A stretch of DNA of 64,000 nucleotides from Burkholderiales bacterium. Lineage in GTDB: Bacteria; Pseudomonadota; Gammaproteobacteria; Burkholderiales; SG8-41. Below, piece by piece: positions 42,680 through 51,298 of this stretch. Under the pieces are notes generated by a model. That model was not told the DNA's origin and made no database searches. It was given only the letters and a program-made list of their open reading frames with translations. The position numbers and the translations under genes are program-made. The stretch's first letter is position 1. Every line of letters starts with the position of its first letter. The stretch is taken from NCBI GenBank assembly GCA_036262035.1, contig DATAJS010000004.1:1-64000 (forward strand), read 5' to 3'.

Positions 42680-44305
42680 TCAGGTAAACCGAAACACCAA
42701 AGACAGCGGCTCCATCCGATCGCGCGGCTTGCGGATGCGCTCCGCCATGGCGAGCGCATACGGCGCGGTTTCTAGCAGTATCGTCATCTCGCGCTCGTTC
42801 AGGTTCAGTCCCGCGCGCTTCGCCATCCGCTCGACCAGCGACACGGTCTTCGCGTCGAGGTCGGGCCGCACCGGCTCGTTGCCCGGCGTGACTTTCGGCT
42901 GGGGCGTTCCGGGCTCGAGCTTGGGATGGCGCGTGTGCCAGTCGGTCGCCTGCTGGAAGGCGTGACCGGTCTTCAGCACGCGCGCATCGTCGCCCGGACG
43001 GCCGATGATCTGCAGCCCGAGCGGCAGCCCGTTCTTCGAGAACCCGCCGCACAGCACGAGCGCGGGATTGCGCGCGACGTTCGACGGCGTGAAGACGTTC
43101 GAGCGCTTGTAGAAGTTGACCGTGCGGTGCTCGTCGAGCCGCGGCGCGGGGCCGAAGCCGCACGTGAGGAGCACGTCGTAGCGGTCGTAGAGCGGCTGCA
43201 TCTCGGCGAGATAGCGCCGGTGCTCGCGCGACGCCTGCACGTAGTCGCTCGCCGTGAAGAGGCACGCCGGCAGCGCGCGGCCGAGGAAGTCGCGGCCGAA
43301 ATCGCCCGGGCGCGTAACGAGGTTGTCGTAGTGGACGGAGAAGAGCTCGCTCTCGCCGATGATCACCTTGATGTCGAGCCCTTCCATCATCGGCCTCGCG
43401 CGCGCGGTCTCCACTTTCGCGCCGAGGTCCGCGAACACGCGGATCGCTTCCTCCATCATCGCGCGCTGGTCGTCGGGGCCGGGGAGGTCCTCCTCCCAGT
43501 AATGCCGCAGCACCCCGATGCGCAAGCCCCTGATGTCGCCGCGCAAAGACGCGCGGTAATCGGGGATGGGCTGCTCGATGCTGCCGGGATCGCGGGGGTC
43601 GTGCCCGGCGATCGCCTGGAGCAGGATCGCGCAGTCCTCGACGGTGCGCGCCATCGGCCCGCAGTGATCGAAAGTGAACGAGTTGGGAATGACCCCGTAA
43701 CGGCTGACGAGCCCGTAGGTCGGCATGAAGCCGGTGATGCCGCAGAACGACGCGGGGCCCCGGATGGAGCCTCCGGTGTCCGAGCCCAGCGCCGCGGGAA
43801 CGAGGCCCGCGGCGAGCGCCGCGCCCGAACCGCTCGACGAGCCGCCGGTGAAGTGCTCGAGGTTCCACGGGTTGCGCGAAGGCGGCCACGGCAGATCGAA
43901 CGAAGGGCCGCCGTGCGCGAACTCGTGCGTCTGGAGCTTGCCGCACAGCACCGCACCTGCTTCGACGAGCTTCGCCGTCGTCGCGGCATCCTCTTCGGGA
44001 ACGTTGTCGATCGCGACTTTGGAGCCGCCCGTCGTCGCCGTGCCCTTGGTGTTGTAGATGTCTTTGAGCGCGAACGGCACGCCGTGCAGCGGACCGCGAT
44101 AGTCGCCTTTCGAGATGTCCTGCTCCGCGCGCCGCGCGGCCCATAGCGCGATGTCGGACGTGCGCGCGATGTAGGCGTCGAGCTGATCGTCGAGCGCGTC
44201 GGTGCGGGCGATCAGCCCCTGCGTGAGCTCGACCGGCGAGAGCTTGCGCGCTTTGATGAGGTCGGCCGCCTGTGCGACGGTGAGATAGTGGAGGTCGGCT
44301 GTCAT
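42680..44305 (-). CDS. Amidase-signature family amidase
   Basis: A 541-residue amidase. The Ser-cisSer-Lys triad is seen as Lys81 (FALKDIYNTKG), the cis-Ser in GGSSSGSGAALAAG (about 155-160) and the nucleophile Ser180 in GSDTGGSIRGP. The family includes GatA-like amidases, aryl-acylamidases and 6-aminohexanoate-type hydrolases; the substrate is not evident. No signal peptide. The gene is divergent from an alpha/beta hydrolase at 44362, so the two may act on linked substrates. Confidence 0.9.
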   Translation of the reverse strand: MTADLHYLTVAQAADLIKARKLSPVELTQGLIARTDALDDQLDAYIARTSDIALWAARRAEQDISKGDYRGPLHGVPFALKDIYNTKGTATTGGSKVAIDNVPEEDAATTAKLVEAGAVLCGKLQTHEFAHGGPSFDLPWPPSRNPWNLEHFTGGSSSGSGAALAAGLVPAALGSDTGGSIRGPASFCGITGFMPTYGLVSRYGVIPNSFTFDHCGPMARTVEDCAILLQAIAGHDPRDPGSIEQPIPDYRASLRGDIRGLRIGVLRHYWEEDLPGPDDQRAMMEEAIRVFADLGAKVETARARPMMEGLDIKVIIGESELFSVHYDNLVTRPGDFGRDFLGRALPACLFTASDYVQASREHRRYLAEMQPLYDRYDVLLTCGFGPAPRLDEHRTVNFYKRSNVFTPSNVARNPALVLCGGFSKNGLPLGLQIIGRPGDDARVLKTGHAFQQATDWHTRHPKLEPGTPQPKVTPGNEPVRPDLDAKTVSLVERMAKRAGLNLNEREMTILLETAPYALAMAERIRKPRDRMEPLSLVFRFT

Positions 44306-44361
44306 GGGAGCGGTCCTGCGGTTGGATGAGCGACGGATAGAATAACCGCAGGAGGACGGCC

Positions 44362-45600
44362 ATGGACAATCCGAAGAGCGCGCAGGCGCCTCACACCCGG
44401 CGCTGGACCGAGCAGCGCTGGCTGATCGACAACGTGATCCGCTCGGTCGGCATCGACTGGGACCAGCCGCGCAGCGTCAATTACAACGCGCCCTGCGGTC
44501 CCGAGGCCAACGCCGACTTCGCCGGCATCCGCGAGCGCGTGAAGAAGTACGCGGACATCTCGCCGGCGTTCGAAACCGCCGCGCGGCGCCGCGAGGCGAA
44601 GGCGCGCGAAGCCGAGCGCGCGGGCGAGCACGTCACCGCGCGCCAAAATTTCTTCATCGCCGCAGTGCAGTACGCCGCGTCGCAGTGGCCGTACGACGAG
44701 AACAACGACCGCAACCTGTATCTGAACCAGAAGAAGCGCGAGTGTTACACCTGCTACGCGCACTACGCCGACCGCAAGGTCGAGCAGGCGTGGATCCCGT
44801 TCCGCGGCAGCGCGCTGCCGGGCTGGTTCCACCTGCCGCCGGGCTACAGCGGAGGGCGCATCCCGGCCGTCGTCTCGATTCCCGGCATGGACGGCTTCAA
44901 GGAAGCGAGCGTGGCGATGTACGGCGACCGCTGGCTGTCGCGCGGCATCGCGGTGCTCTCGGTCGAAGGCCCGGGCCAGTACGAGAGCGCGGTGCTCGGC
45001 ATCCACGTCTCGATGGAGAGCTGGATCGAGGCGGGGCGCGCGATCATGGAATGGATGCGCGACCGGCCCGAGATCGACCCCGAGCGCATCGGCGTCGTCG
45101 GGCAGAGCTTCGGCAGCTTCTTCGCGACGATCTCGTGCGCGTCGGAGCCGCGCTATAGAGCTTGTGCTGTCGCCGCGACGTGCCTGGAGCCGGGTTTCCA
45201 CACGATCTTCGAGGAAGCGTCGCCGACGTTCAAGCAGCGCTTCATGTACATGTCCGGCTACGGCGACGAAGCGGCGTTCGACGCGTTCGTGAAGACCCTG
45301 ACGTGGGAAGGCTACGCCGACAGGATCCGCGCGCCCTACCTTTGCATCGCGGGCGAGATGGACGAGCTCTCGCCTTTGGAGCACACCGAGCGCTTCATGC
45401 GCACGCTGCAATGTCCGAAGCGCCTCGTCGTGTACCAGGACTGCCGCCATTCGGTCGGCAACGTGCCTTCGACCCATCTCGGACCCACCCCGCCGGTGCT
45501 CGCCGCCGACTGCATGGCGGCGCGGCTCGCGGGCAAGCCGTTCGAGAGCGAGCGCTGGTTCGTGCAGTCCAACGGGCAGCTGGCGAAGAGCGCGTTCTAA
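44362..45600 (+). CDS. Alpha/beta hydrolase (dienelactone-hydrolase/FrsA-like)
   Basis: A 412-residue hydrolase with a helical N-terminal region of about 150 residues, then a core with AWIPFRGSALPGWFHLPPGY, IPGMDGFKEA, the nucleophile elbow GVVGQSFGSFFA (Ser near 248), the acid in AGEMDELSP and the His in DCRHSVGN. The cap-like N-terminus recalls FrsA/2,6-dihydropseudooxynicotine hydrolase proteins that cut C-C or ester bonds of degraded aromatic or heterocyclic compounds. AGGAGG precedes the ATG. It faces away from the amidase gene with a TAGAAT -10-like box between them. Confidence 0.85.
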   Translation: MDNPKSAQAPHTRRWTEQRWLIDNVIRSVGIDWDQPRSVNYNAPCGPEANADFAGIRERVKKYADISPAFETAARRREAKAREAERAGEHVTARQNFFIAAVQYAASQWPYDENNDRNLYLNQKKRECYTCYAHYADRKVEQAWIPFRGSALPGWFHLPPGYSGGRIPAVVSIPGMDGFKEASVAMYGDRWLSRGIAVLSVEGPGQYESAVLGIHVSMESWIEAGRAIMEWMRDRPEIDPERIGVVGQSFGSFFATISCASEPRYRACAVAATCLEPGFHTIFEEASPTFKQRFMYMSGYGDEAAFDAFVKTLTWEGYADRIRAPYLCIAGEMDELSPLEHTERFMRTLQCPKRLVVYQDCRHSVGNVPSTHLGPTPPVLAADCMAARLAGKPFESERWFVQSNGQLAKSAF

Positions 45601-45647
45601 TCTCCATGTCGCCGTCATGGCGATGCGAGCCTAGAGCGAAAGTGCGT

Positions 45648-45676
45648 TTGACCCCCCTGACCGCGAGGTCTAAAAG
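45648..45676 (+). promoter_or_regulatory. Candidate sigma-70 promoter for the monohaem protein
   Basis: TTGACC at 45648-45653, a 17-base spacer and TAAAAG at 45671-45676, 51 bases before the ATG at 45727. The -35 box is near consensus and the spacing is ideal. Confidence 0.5.
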
Positions 45677-45726
45677 CGGTAGTGCAGTTGCGTCATTCCG
45701 ATCAACTTGCACAGGGGGAAGTCGCG

Positions 45727-46266
45727 ATGAATCCGAAACGCTTCAGATTCGCAAGCATCCTCGCAACCGCATCGCTCGGCCTCGCCGTAACCGCAGGCGT
45801 GTCCGCCGACAGCCCGCCCACCGCTGCACAGGTCGCATTCGCCGAGGAGGTGTCCGGTCTGCTGATCAACGAGCTCGTCGCCGCGCTGTTCCAGGAGTTC
45901 AACGAGACGACCGCCGCGAACGTCGAGCACGGCAAGCAGGCGATCTCGATCATCTTCGACGACGACAACCGCAACATCCGCCTGATCGGCACGTTCGAGC
46001 CGCAGGGCGGCAAGAACAACCTGCCGAGCGACAGCTTCGAGAAAGCGGCGCTGGCCGCGGCGCTCACCGGCGTCGCGCAGACCACGGTGGAGAAGGTGCA
46101 GGGGAAGTACGTGTTCCGACAGACCGTTCCGCTCAGCAACACGTTCCATACCGCCTGCGTGCTGTGCCACGCCAACTTCACGCCGGCGTTCTTCGCCGCC
46201 AACAGCAACCCGGGGCAGTGGGTGGGAGCGCTGATGGTGAGGGTGCCGATACCGAACAAACCGTGA
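45727..46266 (+). CDS. Periplasmic monohaem c-type protein (DUF3365/Tll0287-like)
   Basis: A 179-residue secreted protein with signal peptide (about 1-27, ending VTAGVSA). A sensor-like alpha/beta domain contains GTFEPQGGKNNLPSDSFEKAAL, then a single c-haem site, CVLCH, in FHTACVLCHANF. This placement fits DUF3365-type haem proteins found alone or as sensor domains. A GGGGGAAG ribosome-binding site is present. The role could be redox or gas sensing or electron transfer; no partner lies nearby. Confidence 0.82.
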   Translation: MNPKRFRFASILATASLGLAVTAGVSADSPPTAAQVAFAEEVSGLLINELVAALFQEFNETTAANVEHGKQAISIIFDDDNRNIRLIGTFEPQGGKNNLPSDSFEKAALAAALTGVAQTTVEKVQGKYVFRQTVPLSNTFHTACVLCHANFTPAFFAANSNPGQWVGALMVRVPIPNKP

Positions 46267-46417
46267 CGGATGAAGCGGTGACGTACGAACGAAACGCCGC
46301 GTATGCGGCGTTTTGTTCGTGGTGGCGGGTGAAGCGGTGACGGATTACGGCGTCGCGACCGCTTTTCGTCACCGATTTATCCGTCACCGTTCTATCCGTC
46401 ACCGCTTCATCCGTCAC
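46263..46417. repeat. GTGACGGATGAAGCG inverted repeat enclosing a terminator
   Basis: A 21-base left arm (46263-46283) and right arm (46397-46417) are perfect complements. Extra words of the form ACCGATTTATCCGTC and ACCGTTCTATCCGTC extend the right side. The left arm contains the stop codon of the haem-protein gene; the right arm ends directly against the stop codon of the convergent Bug gene. A short GC stem (AAACGCCGC/GCGGCGTTT) lies inside. Confidence 0.92.
46292..46314. terminator. Stem-loop with T run inside the palindrome
   Basis: AAACGCCGC-GTAT-GCGGCGTTTT forms a 9-base GC-rich stem with four T residues after it. A plausible terminator for the haem-protein gene. Confidence 0.75.
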
Positions 46418-47377
46418 TTATTCCGGCTTTAGGCCGGCGGCCTTCACCACCTTCCCCCACTTCATCACTTCGCTCTTCACCAGCGCGCTGAATTCCTCCG
46501 GCGTGTTGCCGACCGGCTCGGCGCCGCTCGCGTGGAAGAGGTCCCTGACGCCTTTGTCCTGGAGCGCGAAGACGACGCCCTTGTGCAGCTTCGCGACGAT
46601 CTCGCGCGGCGTGCCGGCGGGCGCCATCAGGCCGTACCACTGCACCGCCTCGTAGCCGGTCACGCCCTGCTCCGCGATCGTCGGCACGTCGGGCGCGGCG
46701 TCGGACCGCTTCGCGCTCGTGACGCCGTAGGCGCGCAGCCTGCCCGCTTTGGTCTGCGCCGTGCCGGTGATCATGTTGGTGACCATGAACGGAACGTAAC
46801 CCGCGGCGACGTCGGCGACGGCCTGCGACGCGCCCTTGTAAGGCACGTGGACCATCTTGAGGCCCGTCATGCTGAGAAACATCTCCATGCACAGGTGCAG
46901 GTTGGAGCCCGTTCCCGCCGACGCGAACGAGAGCTGCCCGGGCCGCGCCTTCGCGAACGCGATCAGCTCCTTCACGTTCTTGGGCTGGAGCGACGGATGG
47001 CCCACGAGCATGTTCGGCAGGCGCACGAACAGCGAGACCGGCGAGAAGTCCTTCACCGGGTCGAAGGAGAGGTTGCGCGTCATCGACGGCTGTATCGTCA
47101 TCGAGCTGATCGCGGCCAGCAGCGTGTAGCCGTCCGGAGGCGACTTCGCCACCATCTCGGTGCCGATGATCGAGCCTGCGCCGGCCCGGTTGTCGACCAC
47201 GATGCGCTGCCCGAGCGATTCGCCGAGCTTTCCCACGACGATGCGCGTGCTCGAGTCGGTGCCGCCGCCCGCGACGGACGGCACGATCACACGTATCGGC
47301 TTGTTCGGATAATCCTGCTGCGCGTGCGCGACGCTCGCGCATGCGAGCGCGAGCGCGGCGGCGATGCATCGGCCCAT
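46418..47377 (-). CDS. Bug/TctC-family periplasmic solute receptor
   Basis: A 319-residue receptor with signal peptide MGRCIAAALALACASVAHA, then YPNKPIRVIVPSVAGGGTDS (SVAGGG in place of FAPGG), IVVDNRAGAGSIIGTE, PPDGYTLLA and HVPYKGASQAVADVAAGYV. The ATG at 47377 is preceded by GGGGAGGAACG, so the upstream in-frame starts are rejected. It is divergent from a HbpS/GlcG-like gene. Confidence 0.93.
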   Translation of the reverse strand: MGRCIAAALALACASVAHAQQDYPNKPIRVIVPSVAGGGTDSSTRIVVGKLGESLGQRIVVDNRAGAGSIIGTEMVAKSPPDGYTLLAAISSMTIQPSMTRNLSFDPVKDFSPVSLFVRLPNMLVGHPSLQPKNVKELIAFAKARPGQLSFASAGTGSNLHLCMEMFLSMTGLKMVHVPYKGASQAVADVAAGYVPFMVTNMITGTAQTKAGRLRAYGVTSAKRSDAAPDVPTIAEQGVTGYEAVQWYGLMAPAGTPREIVAKLHKGVVFALQDKGVRDLFHASGAEPVGNTPEEFSALVKSEVMKWGKVVKAAGLKPE

Positions 47378-47443
47378 CGTCGTTCCTCCCCGATTGTTTC
47401 GTCGTAACATACACCTAAACAATCGATCGACCACGGAGTCCGC

Positions 47444-47878
47444 ATGCCCAAGCTCACCCTGGCCCAGGCCAACAGGATCATCGAAGGCGCTTTCGCCAAA
47501 GGCCGCGAGATGAAGATCAAGCCGCTCGGCATCGTCGTGCTCGACGATGCGGGCCACGTCGTGTCCGCGCAGCGCGAGGACGGCGCGAGCATGTTCCGGC
47601 TCGACGTCGCCAAGGGCAAAGCGTGGGCGGCGGTCGCGATGGGTGCTTCAAGCCGCGCGCTATGGAAGCGCTCGAAGGACAACCCCAGCTTCTTCGTGAC
47701 CCTCGCGGCGACCGCCGAAGGCAAGTTCCTGCCGCAGACCGGCGCCGCGCTCATCCGCGACAAGGACGGCGCCATCCTCGGCGCCGCCGGCGGCAGCGGC
47801 GGCACGGGGGACGAGGACGAGGCGTGCTGTGTTTACGGCATCGAGCAGGCGGGGCTGGTGGCTGACGCGAAGGAGTGA
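47444..47878 (+). CDS. HbpS/GlcG-family protein (DUF336)
   Basis: A 144-residue small protein: LTLAQANRIIEGAFAKGREM, PLGIVVLDDAGHVVSAQRED, DVAKGKAWAAVAMG and GAAGGSGGTGDEDEACC. This is the whole GlcG/HbpS fold, built as an octamer in known members. HbpS binds haem in streptomycetes. The Burkholderiales homologues mostly have no proven role but accompany catabolic and Bug genes. No signal peptide. The stop codon lies in the left arm of a palindrome. Confidence 0.88.
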   Translation: MPKLTLAQANRIIEGAFAKGREMKIKPLGIVVLDDAGHVVSAQREDGASMFRLDVAKGKAWAAVAMGASSRALWKRSKDNPSFFVTLAATAEGKFLPQTGAALIRDKDGAILGAAGGSGGTGDEDEACCVYGIEQAGLVADAKE

Positions 47879-47957
47879 TGAGGTAGACGTGAGGAGGTAG
47901 AGGTGAGTTCTCACCTTCATCTCATCACCTTCATCTCATCACCTTCACCTCATCACT
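47876..47957. repeat. GATGAGGTGAA-word inverted repeat between convergent genes
   Basis: The left arm GTGATGAGGTAGACGTGAGG is answered on the right by iterated TCACCTTCATCTCA words. The left arm contains the stop codon of the HbpS-like gene. The right arm contains that of the convergent Bug gene (TCA at 47953-47955 read on the minus strand). Confidence 0.9.
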
Positions 47958-48927
47958 CCTTCTTCGCCAACCCCAGCTCATTGAGTATCCCGCCGAGCAG
48001 CGCAAACTCGCGATCGAGATGCTTGCGAGTCTCGGCTGACAGCAGGTAATCCGCGTTCCAGAAATTCTGCTCGGTGTCCTTGCGCCATTCCTCGCTCTGC
48101 GCGAGCTTGGCGAACACCGAGTCCCAGTAAGCGACTTCGGGCGCTTTCATGCCGCGCGGGCCCATGAAGCCGCGCCACGTGAAGAACACCGCGTCGTAGC
48201 CCTGTTCCTTCATCGTCACGAGCTCGGCGAGGGCGCCCGGCTGGCGCTGCGGCGCCGAGACGCCGAGGATCTTCACCCGGCCGTCCTTCTGCATGGGCAG
48301 CATGCTGCGCGGCGCGGCGACGTACACGTCGACGTGGCCGCCGAGCATCGCGGTCATGGCCGGGCCGCCGCCGGGATACACCACCGCTTTCGCGACCTTG
48401 GGATCGACGCCGATCGACTTGAGGTACATCGAGAGCACGATGTGATTGTGGTTGCCGCGCGCGGTCGCGAAGGCGAAGCTCACCGACTGCGAGTCCTTTT
48501 TCAGCCTCGCGGTCAGCTCCTTCATCGACGCGATCGGCGAGTCCGCCTTGACGGCGAACACCACGTACTCGCGCGCGAGGATGTTGAGCGGCGTGAAGTC
48601 GGTGTAGGTGAGCGGGCTCGTGCCCATGATCCTGTTGCCGATCACGGTCGGCGAATAGGTCGCGATGTAGTGGCCGTCGCCGGCGTGCTGGTTGAGGTAC
48701 GCCCAGCCCACCGTGTTGCCGCCCCCCGGCTTGTTGACGACCGTGCTCGACGGTACCAGCCCTTTGCCCTGGAAGATGTTCTGCACCAGGCGCGCCATCA
48801 CGTCGGGGGCGCCGCCCGGCGCGGAGCCGACGACGATCTCGACCGGCTTGGTGGGTTTCCACGTCTGCGCCAGCGCGGCGGGCGCGCAGGCGAGCGCGGC
48901 CAGCGCCGCGAAGGTCCATGCTCTCAT
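47953..48927 (-). CDS. Bug/TctC-family receptor, distinct subgroup
   Basis: A 324-residue secreted receptor with signal peptide (MRAWTFAALAALACAPAALA). Its motifs differ from most of the others: VEIVVGSAPGGAPDVMARL, VVNKPGGGNTVGWAYLN, FATARGNHNHIVLSMYL and FFTWRGFMGPRGMKAPEVAYWD. It shares these with the signal-less protein at 25516. Ligand unknown. GGAGG lies upstream of the ATG. Confidence 0.9.
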   Translation of the reverse strand: MRAWTFAALAALACAPAALAQTWKPTKPVEIVVGSAPGGAPDVMARLVQNIFQGKGLVPSSTVVNKPGGGNTVGWAYLNQHAGDGHYIATYSPTVIGNRIMGTSPLTYTDFTPLNILAREYVVFAVKADSPIASMKELTARLKKDSQSVSFAFATARGNHNHIVLSMYLKSIGVDPKVAKAVVYPGGGPAMTAMLGGHVDVYVAAPRSMLPMQKDGRVKILGVSAPQRQPGALAELVTMKEQGYDAVFFTWRGFMGPRGMKAPEVAYWDSVFAKLAQSEEWRKDTEQNFWNADYLLSAETRKHLDREFALLGGILNELGLAKKE

Positions 48928-49050
48928 CGTTTCCTCCTTTGTCGACTGCGTTGTCTGCGTCTTCCTGCGCTTTACGGAAATGCTACTACACGGGCCGCAG
49001 CGAACGCATAATCTCGCTTTCGTCCGTCACTCGCACAGCACTCAACCATC

Positions 49051-50166
49051 ATGCCTCTCTATCCTCCCGCCACCGTCGGCATGGCTCTCGCCGACGTCGA
49101 TACGCCCGCGCTCGTGCTCGATCTCGACGCTTTCGAGCGCAACCTCAAACGCCTGCACGATTCGCTCGGCAACCGCGCGATCTCGGTCCGGCCGCACGCC
49201 AAGAGCCACAAGTGCCCGCAGATCGCGCTGCGCCAGATGGCGCTCGGCGCGGTCGGGGTGTGCTGCCAGAAAGTGAGCGAGGCCGAGGCGATGGTCGAAG
49301 GCGGCGTTCCCGACGTGCTCGTCGCGAACGAAGTGGTCGGCGCCGCCAAGGTCAGGCGTCTCGCGGCCCTCGCGAAGCAGGCGCGCGTCGCGGTGTGCGT
49401 CGACGATTCGGGCAACGTGAAGTCGCTCGCGGCGGCTGCGAGCGAAGCCGGCGTCAGGCTCGACGTGCTGGTGGAGATCAACGTCGGCGCCAACCGCTGC
49501 GGCGTCGAGCCCGGCGAGCCTGCCGTCGCCCTCGCGCGCGAGATCGTGTCGCACCCGAGCCTGCGCTTCGCGGGGCTGCAGGCGTACCAGGGCTCGGCGC
49601 AGCACCTGCGCAAGGTCGAAGAGCGCCGTGCCGCGATCGAAGCCGCGGCGGGTCACGTCAAGCGCACGCGCGCGATGCTCGCCGCGGCGGGGATCGAATG
49701 CCCGAAAGCGACCGGCGCCGGCACCGGCACTTATCTCTTCGAAGCCACGAGCGGGGTGTACGACGAGCTCCAGGCGGGCTCGTACATCTTCATGGACGCC
49801 GACTACGCGCGCAACGACTGGACCGAGAGCGGCATCCCGCGCTTCGAGCACAGCCTCTTCGTGTGGGCGACGGTCATGAGCCGCAACGCCGAGCGCGCGA
49901 TCGTCGATGCGGGGCTGAAGGCGTCGAGCGTCGACTCCGGCATGCCGCGCCTTGCCGACGGCGGGCCGGCGGAATACATCAAGGCCTCCGACGAGCACGG
50001 CGTCATCCAGTTGAACGGCGCGAGCGGTTACGCGATCGGCGACAAGCTCAAGCTCATCCCCGGCCACTGCGATCCGACGGTCAACCTCTACGATCACTAC
50101 ATCTGCGTGCGCAACGGCCGCGTCGAGGCCCTCTGGCCGATCACCGCGAGAGGGGCGGTGTGGTGA
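49051..50166 (+). CDS. DSD1-type PLP enzyme (D-threonine/3-hydroxyaspartate aldolase-like)
   Basis: A 371-residue alanine-racemase-fold enzyme. VDTPALVLDLDAFERN opens the barrel, the PLP lysine is Lys51 in RPHAKSHKCP, and the C-terminal beta domain carries a metal-binding PGHCDPTVNLYD. This combination marks the D-threonine aldolase/D-serine dehydratase family, whose members split D-3-hydroxy amino acids to glycine and an aldehyde or glyoxylate. Which of these it does is not clear. The neighbours are a Bug gene and a 3-hydroxyisobutyrate-dehydrogenase-like gene. Confidence 0.88.
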   Translation: MPLYPPATVGMALADVDTPALVLDLDAFERNLKRLHDSLGNRAISVRPHAKSHKCPQIALRQMALGAVGVCCQKVSEAEAMVEGGVPDVLVANEVVGAAKVRRLAALAKQARVAVCVDDSGNVKSLAAAASEAGVRLDVLVEINVGANRCGVEPGEPAVALAREIVSHPSLRFAGLQAYQGSAQHLRKVEERRAAIEAAAGHVKRTRAMLAAAGIECPKATGAGTGTYLFEATSGVYDELQAGSYIFMDADYARNDWTESGIPRFEHSLFVWATVMSRNAERAIVDAGLKASSVDSGMPRLADGGPAEYIKASDEHGVIQLNGASGYAIGDKLKLIPGHCDPTVNLYDHYICVRNGRVEALWPITARGAVW

Positions 50167-50174
50167 TGCGAAAG

Positions 50175-50299
50175 GCGTGAACGGGTGAACGAGTGGAGGT
50201 CGGCGGACATTCCCCGGACCATCCCCTCCCCCTCAGGGGGAGGGTTAGGTTGGGGGTGGGTTTACCCGTTCACCTATTCACCGGTTCACCTGTTCACGC
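50175..50299. repeat. Nested inverted repeats (GTTCACC outer, CCCTCCCCCTCAGGG inner)
   Basis: Outer arms iterate GTGAACGGGTGAAC (50175-50195) and TTCACCGGTTCACCTGTTCA (to 50299). The loop holds another palindrome, CCTCCCCCTCAGGGGGAGG, within 50220-50260. The latter family recurs in tandem at 58.8 kb. Confidence 0.9.
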
Positions 50300-50331
50300 A
50301 GTAGTTCCGCAACAGGCATAGACGACGCGCA

Positions 50332-51234
50332 ATGGCGAACGTCATCGAACGGGTTGGTTTCATCGGCCTCGGCAACATGGGCTCGCCCATGGCGGGTCAT
50401 CTCGTGAAAGCCGGTTTCGACGTCGCCGTCTACGACATCAAGGCCGAGAGCGTCGAGGTCTTCGTCGGCCGCAACGGCGGCCGCGGCGCCGCGTCGATCG
50501 CCGAAGCAGCGCGCGGCGCGCAGGCGGTGATCACGATGCTCCCGAACGATGCCGTCGTGCGCGAGGTCATCCTCGGCGAAGGCGGCGCGGCCGAAGTGCT
50601 CGCGCGCGGCGCGGTCGTCGTCGACATGAGCACCAGCGACCCGACGGCGACACGCTCGCTGGCGGAAGCGCTGGCGTTGCACGGCCTGCACGTCGTCGAC
50701 GCGCCGGTCATGGGCGGCGTGGTGTTCGCCAAGGACGCGACGCTCGACATCATGGCCGGCGGCGACGCGGCGGTCATCGAGCGCTGCCGCCCCCTCTTCG
50801 ACACGATGGGCCGCAGCGTCAGGGTGTGCGGCCCCGTCGGCAGCGGGCACGCGCTCAAGGCGCTGGCGAACTACATCAACGCGTGCGCGCTCGCGAACTG
50901 CCTCGAGGCGATGACGATCGGGAAAAAGCTCGGTCTCGACGCGAAGCTCATGGCCGAAGCGCTGGTCGCGCTGTGCGCGGGCCGCAACCACGCAATCGAG
51001 AAGAAGATCGTGCCGCACGTGCTGACGCGCGAGCACGGCACCGGCATGGCGCTCGGCTTCATCGCCAAGGACGTCAGGATCGCGCGCGACATGGCGCACG
51101 CGGCCGATGCGTACGCGCCGCTGGCGGACAAGGTAGCGGAGCTGTGGACGACCGCCGCCGAAAAGCTCGGCGGCGGTGCGGATCAGACGGAGATCGTGCG
51201 CCTGTGGGAAGAGGCTACCGGAGTGAAGCTCTGA
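50332..51234 (+). CDS. NAD(P)-dependent beta-hydroxyacid dehydrogenase (3-hydroxyisobutyrate dehydrogenase family)
   Basis: A 300-residue enzyme with Rossmann start VGFIGLGNMGSPMAGHLVKAGFDVAVYD, the substrate-binding DAPVMGG and catalytic lysine segment GSGHALKALANYINA, and an all-helical C-terminal half. Members oxidise 3-hydroxyisobutyrate or reduce tartronate semialdehyde (GarR). The DapA-family gene that converges on it and the PLP aldolase upstream would fit hydroxyacid or sugar-acid breakdown, though the link is only positional. Confidence 0.9.
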   Translation: MANVIERVGFIGLGNMGSPMAGHLVKAGFDVAVYDIKAESVEVFVGRNGGRGAASIAEAARGAQAVITMLPNDAVVREVILGEGGAAEVLARGAVVVDMSTSDPTATRSLAEALALHGLHVVDAPVMGGVVFAKDATLDIMAGGDAAVIERCRPLFDTMGRSVRVCGPVGSGHALKALANYINACALANCLEAMTIGKKLGLDAKLMAEALVALCAGRNHAIEKKIVPHVLTREHGTGMALGFIAKDVRIARDMAHAADAYAPLADKVAELWTTAAEKLGGGADQTEIVRLWEEATGVKL

Positions 51235-51293
51235 CGTAGGGTGCGCGCGAGCGCACCGCGCCTTTGTCGGTGCGTTACCACGCACCCTACGCA
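51235..51293. repeat. CGTAGGGTGCG inverted repeat between convergent genes
   Basis: CGTAGGGTGCG is answered by CGCACCCTACG, with inner complementary words GCGCACCGCGC and GGTGCG. It directly follows the TGA stop of the dehydrogenase gene and precedes the DapA-family stop. Repeats of this type are common in proteobacterial spacers. Confidence 0.88.
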
Positions 51294-51298
51294 GTGTT

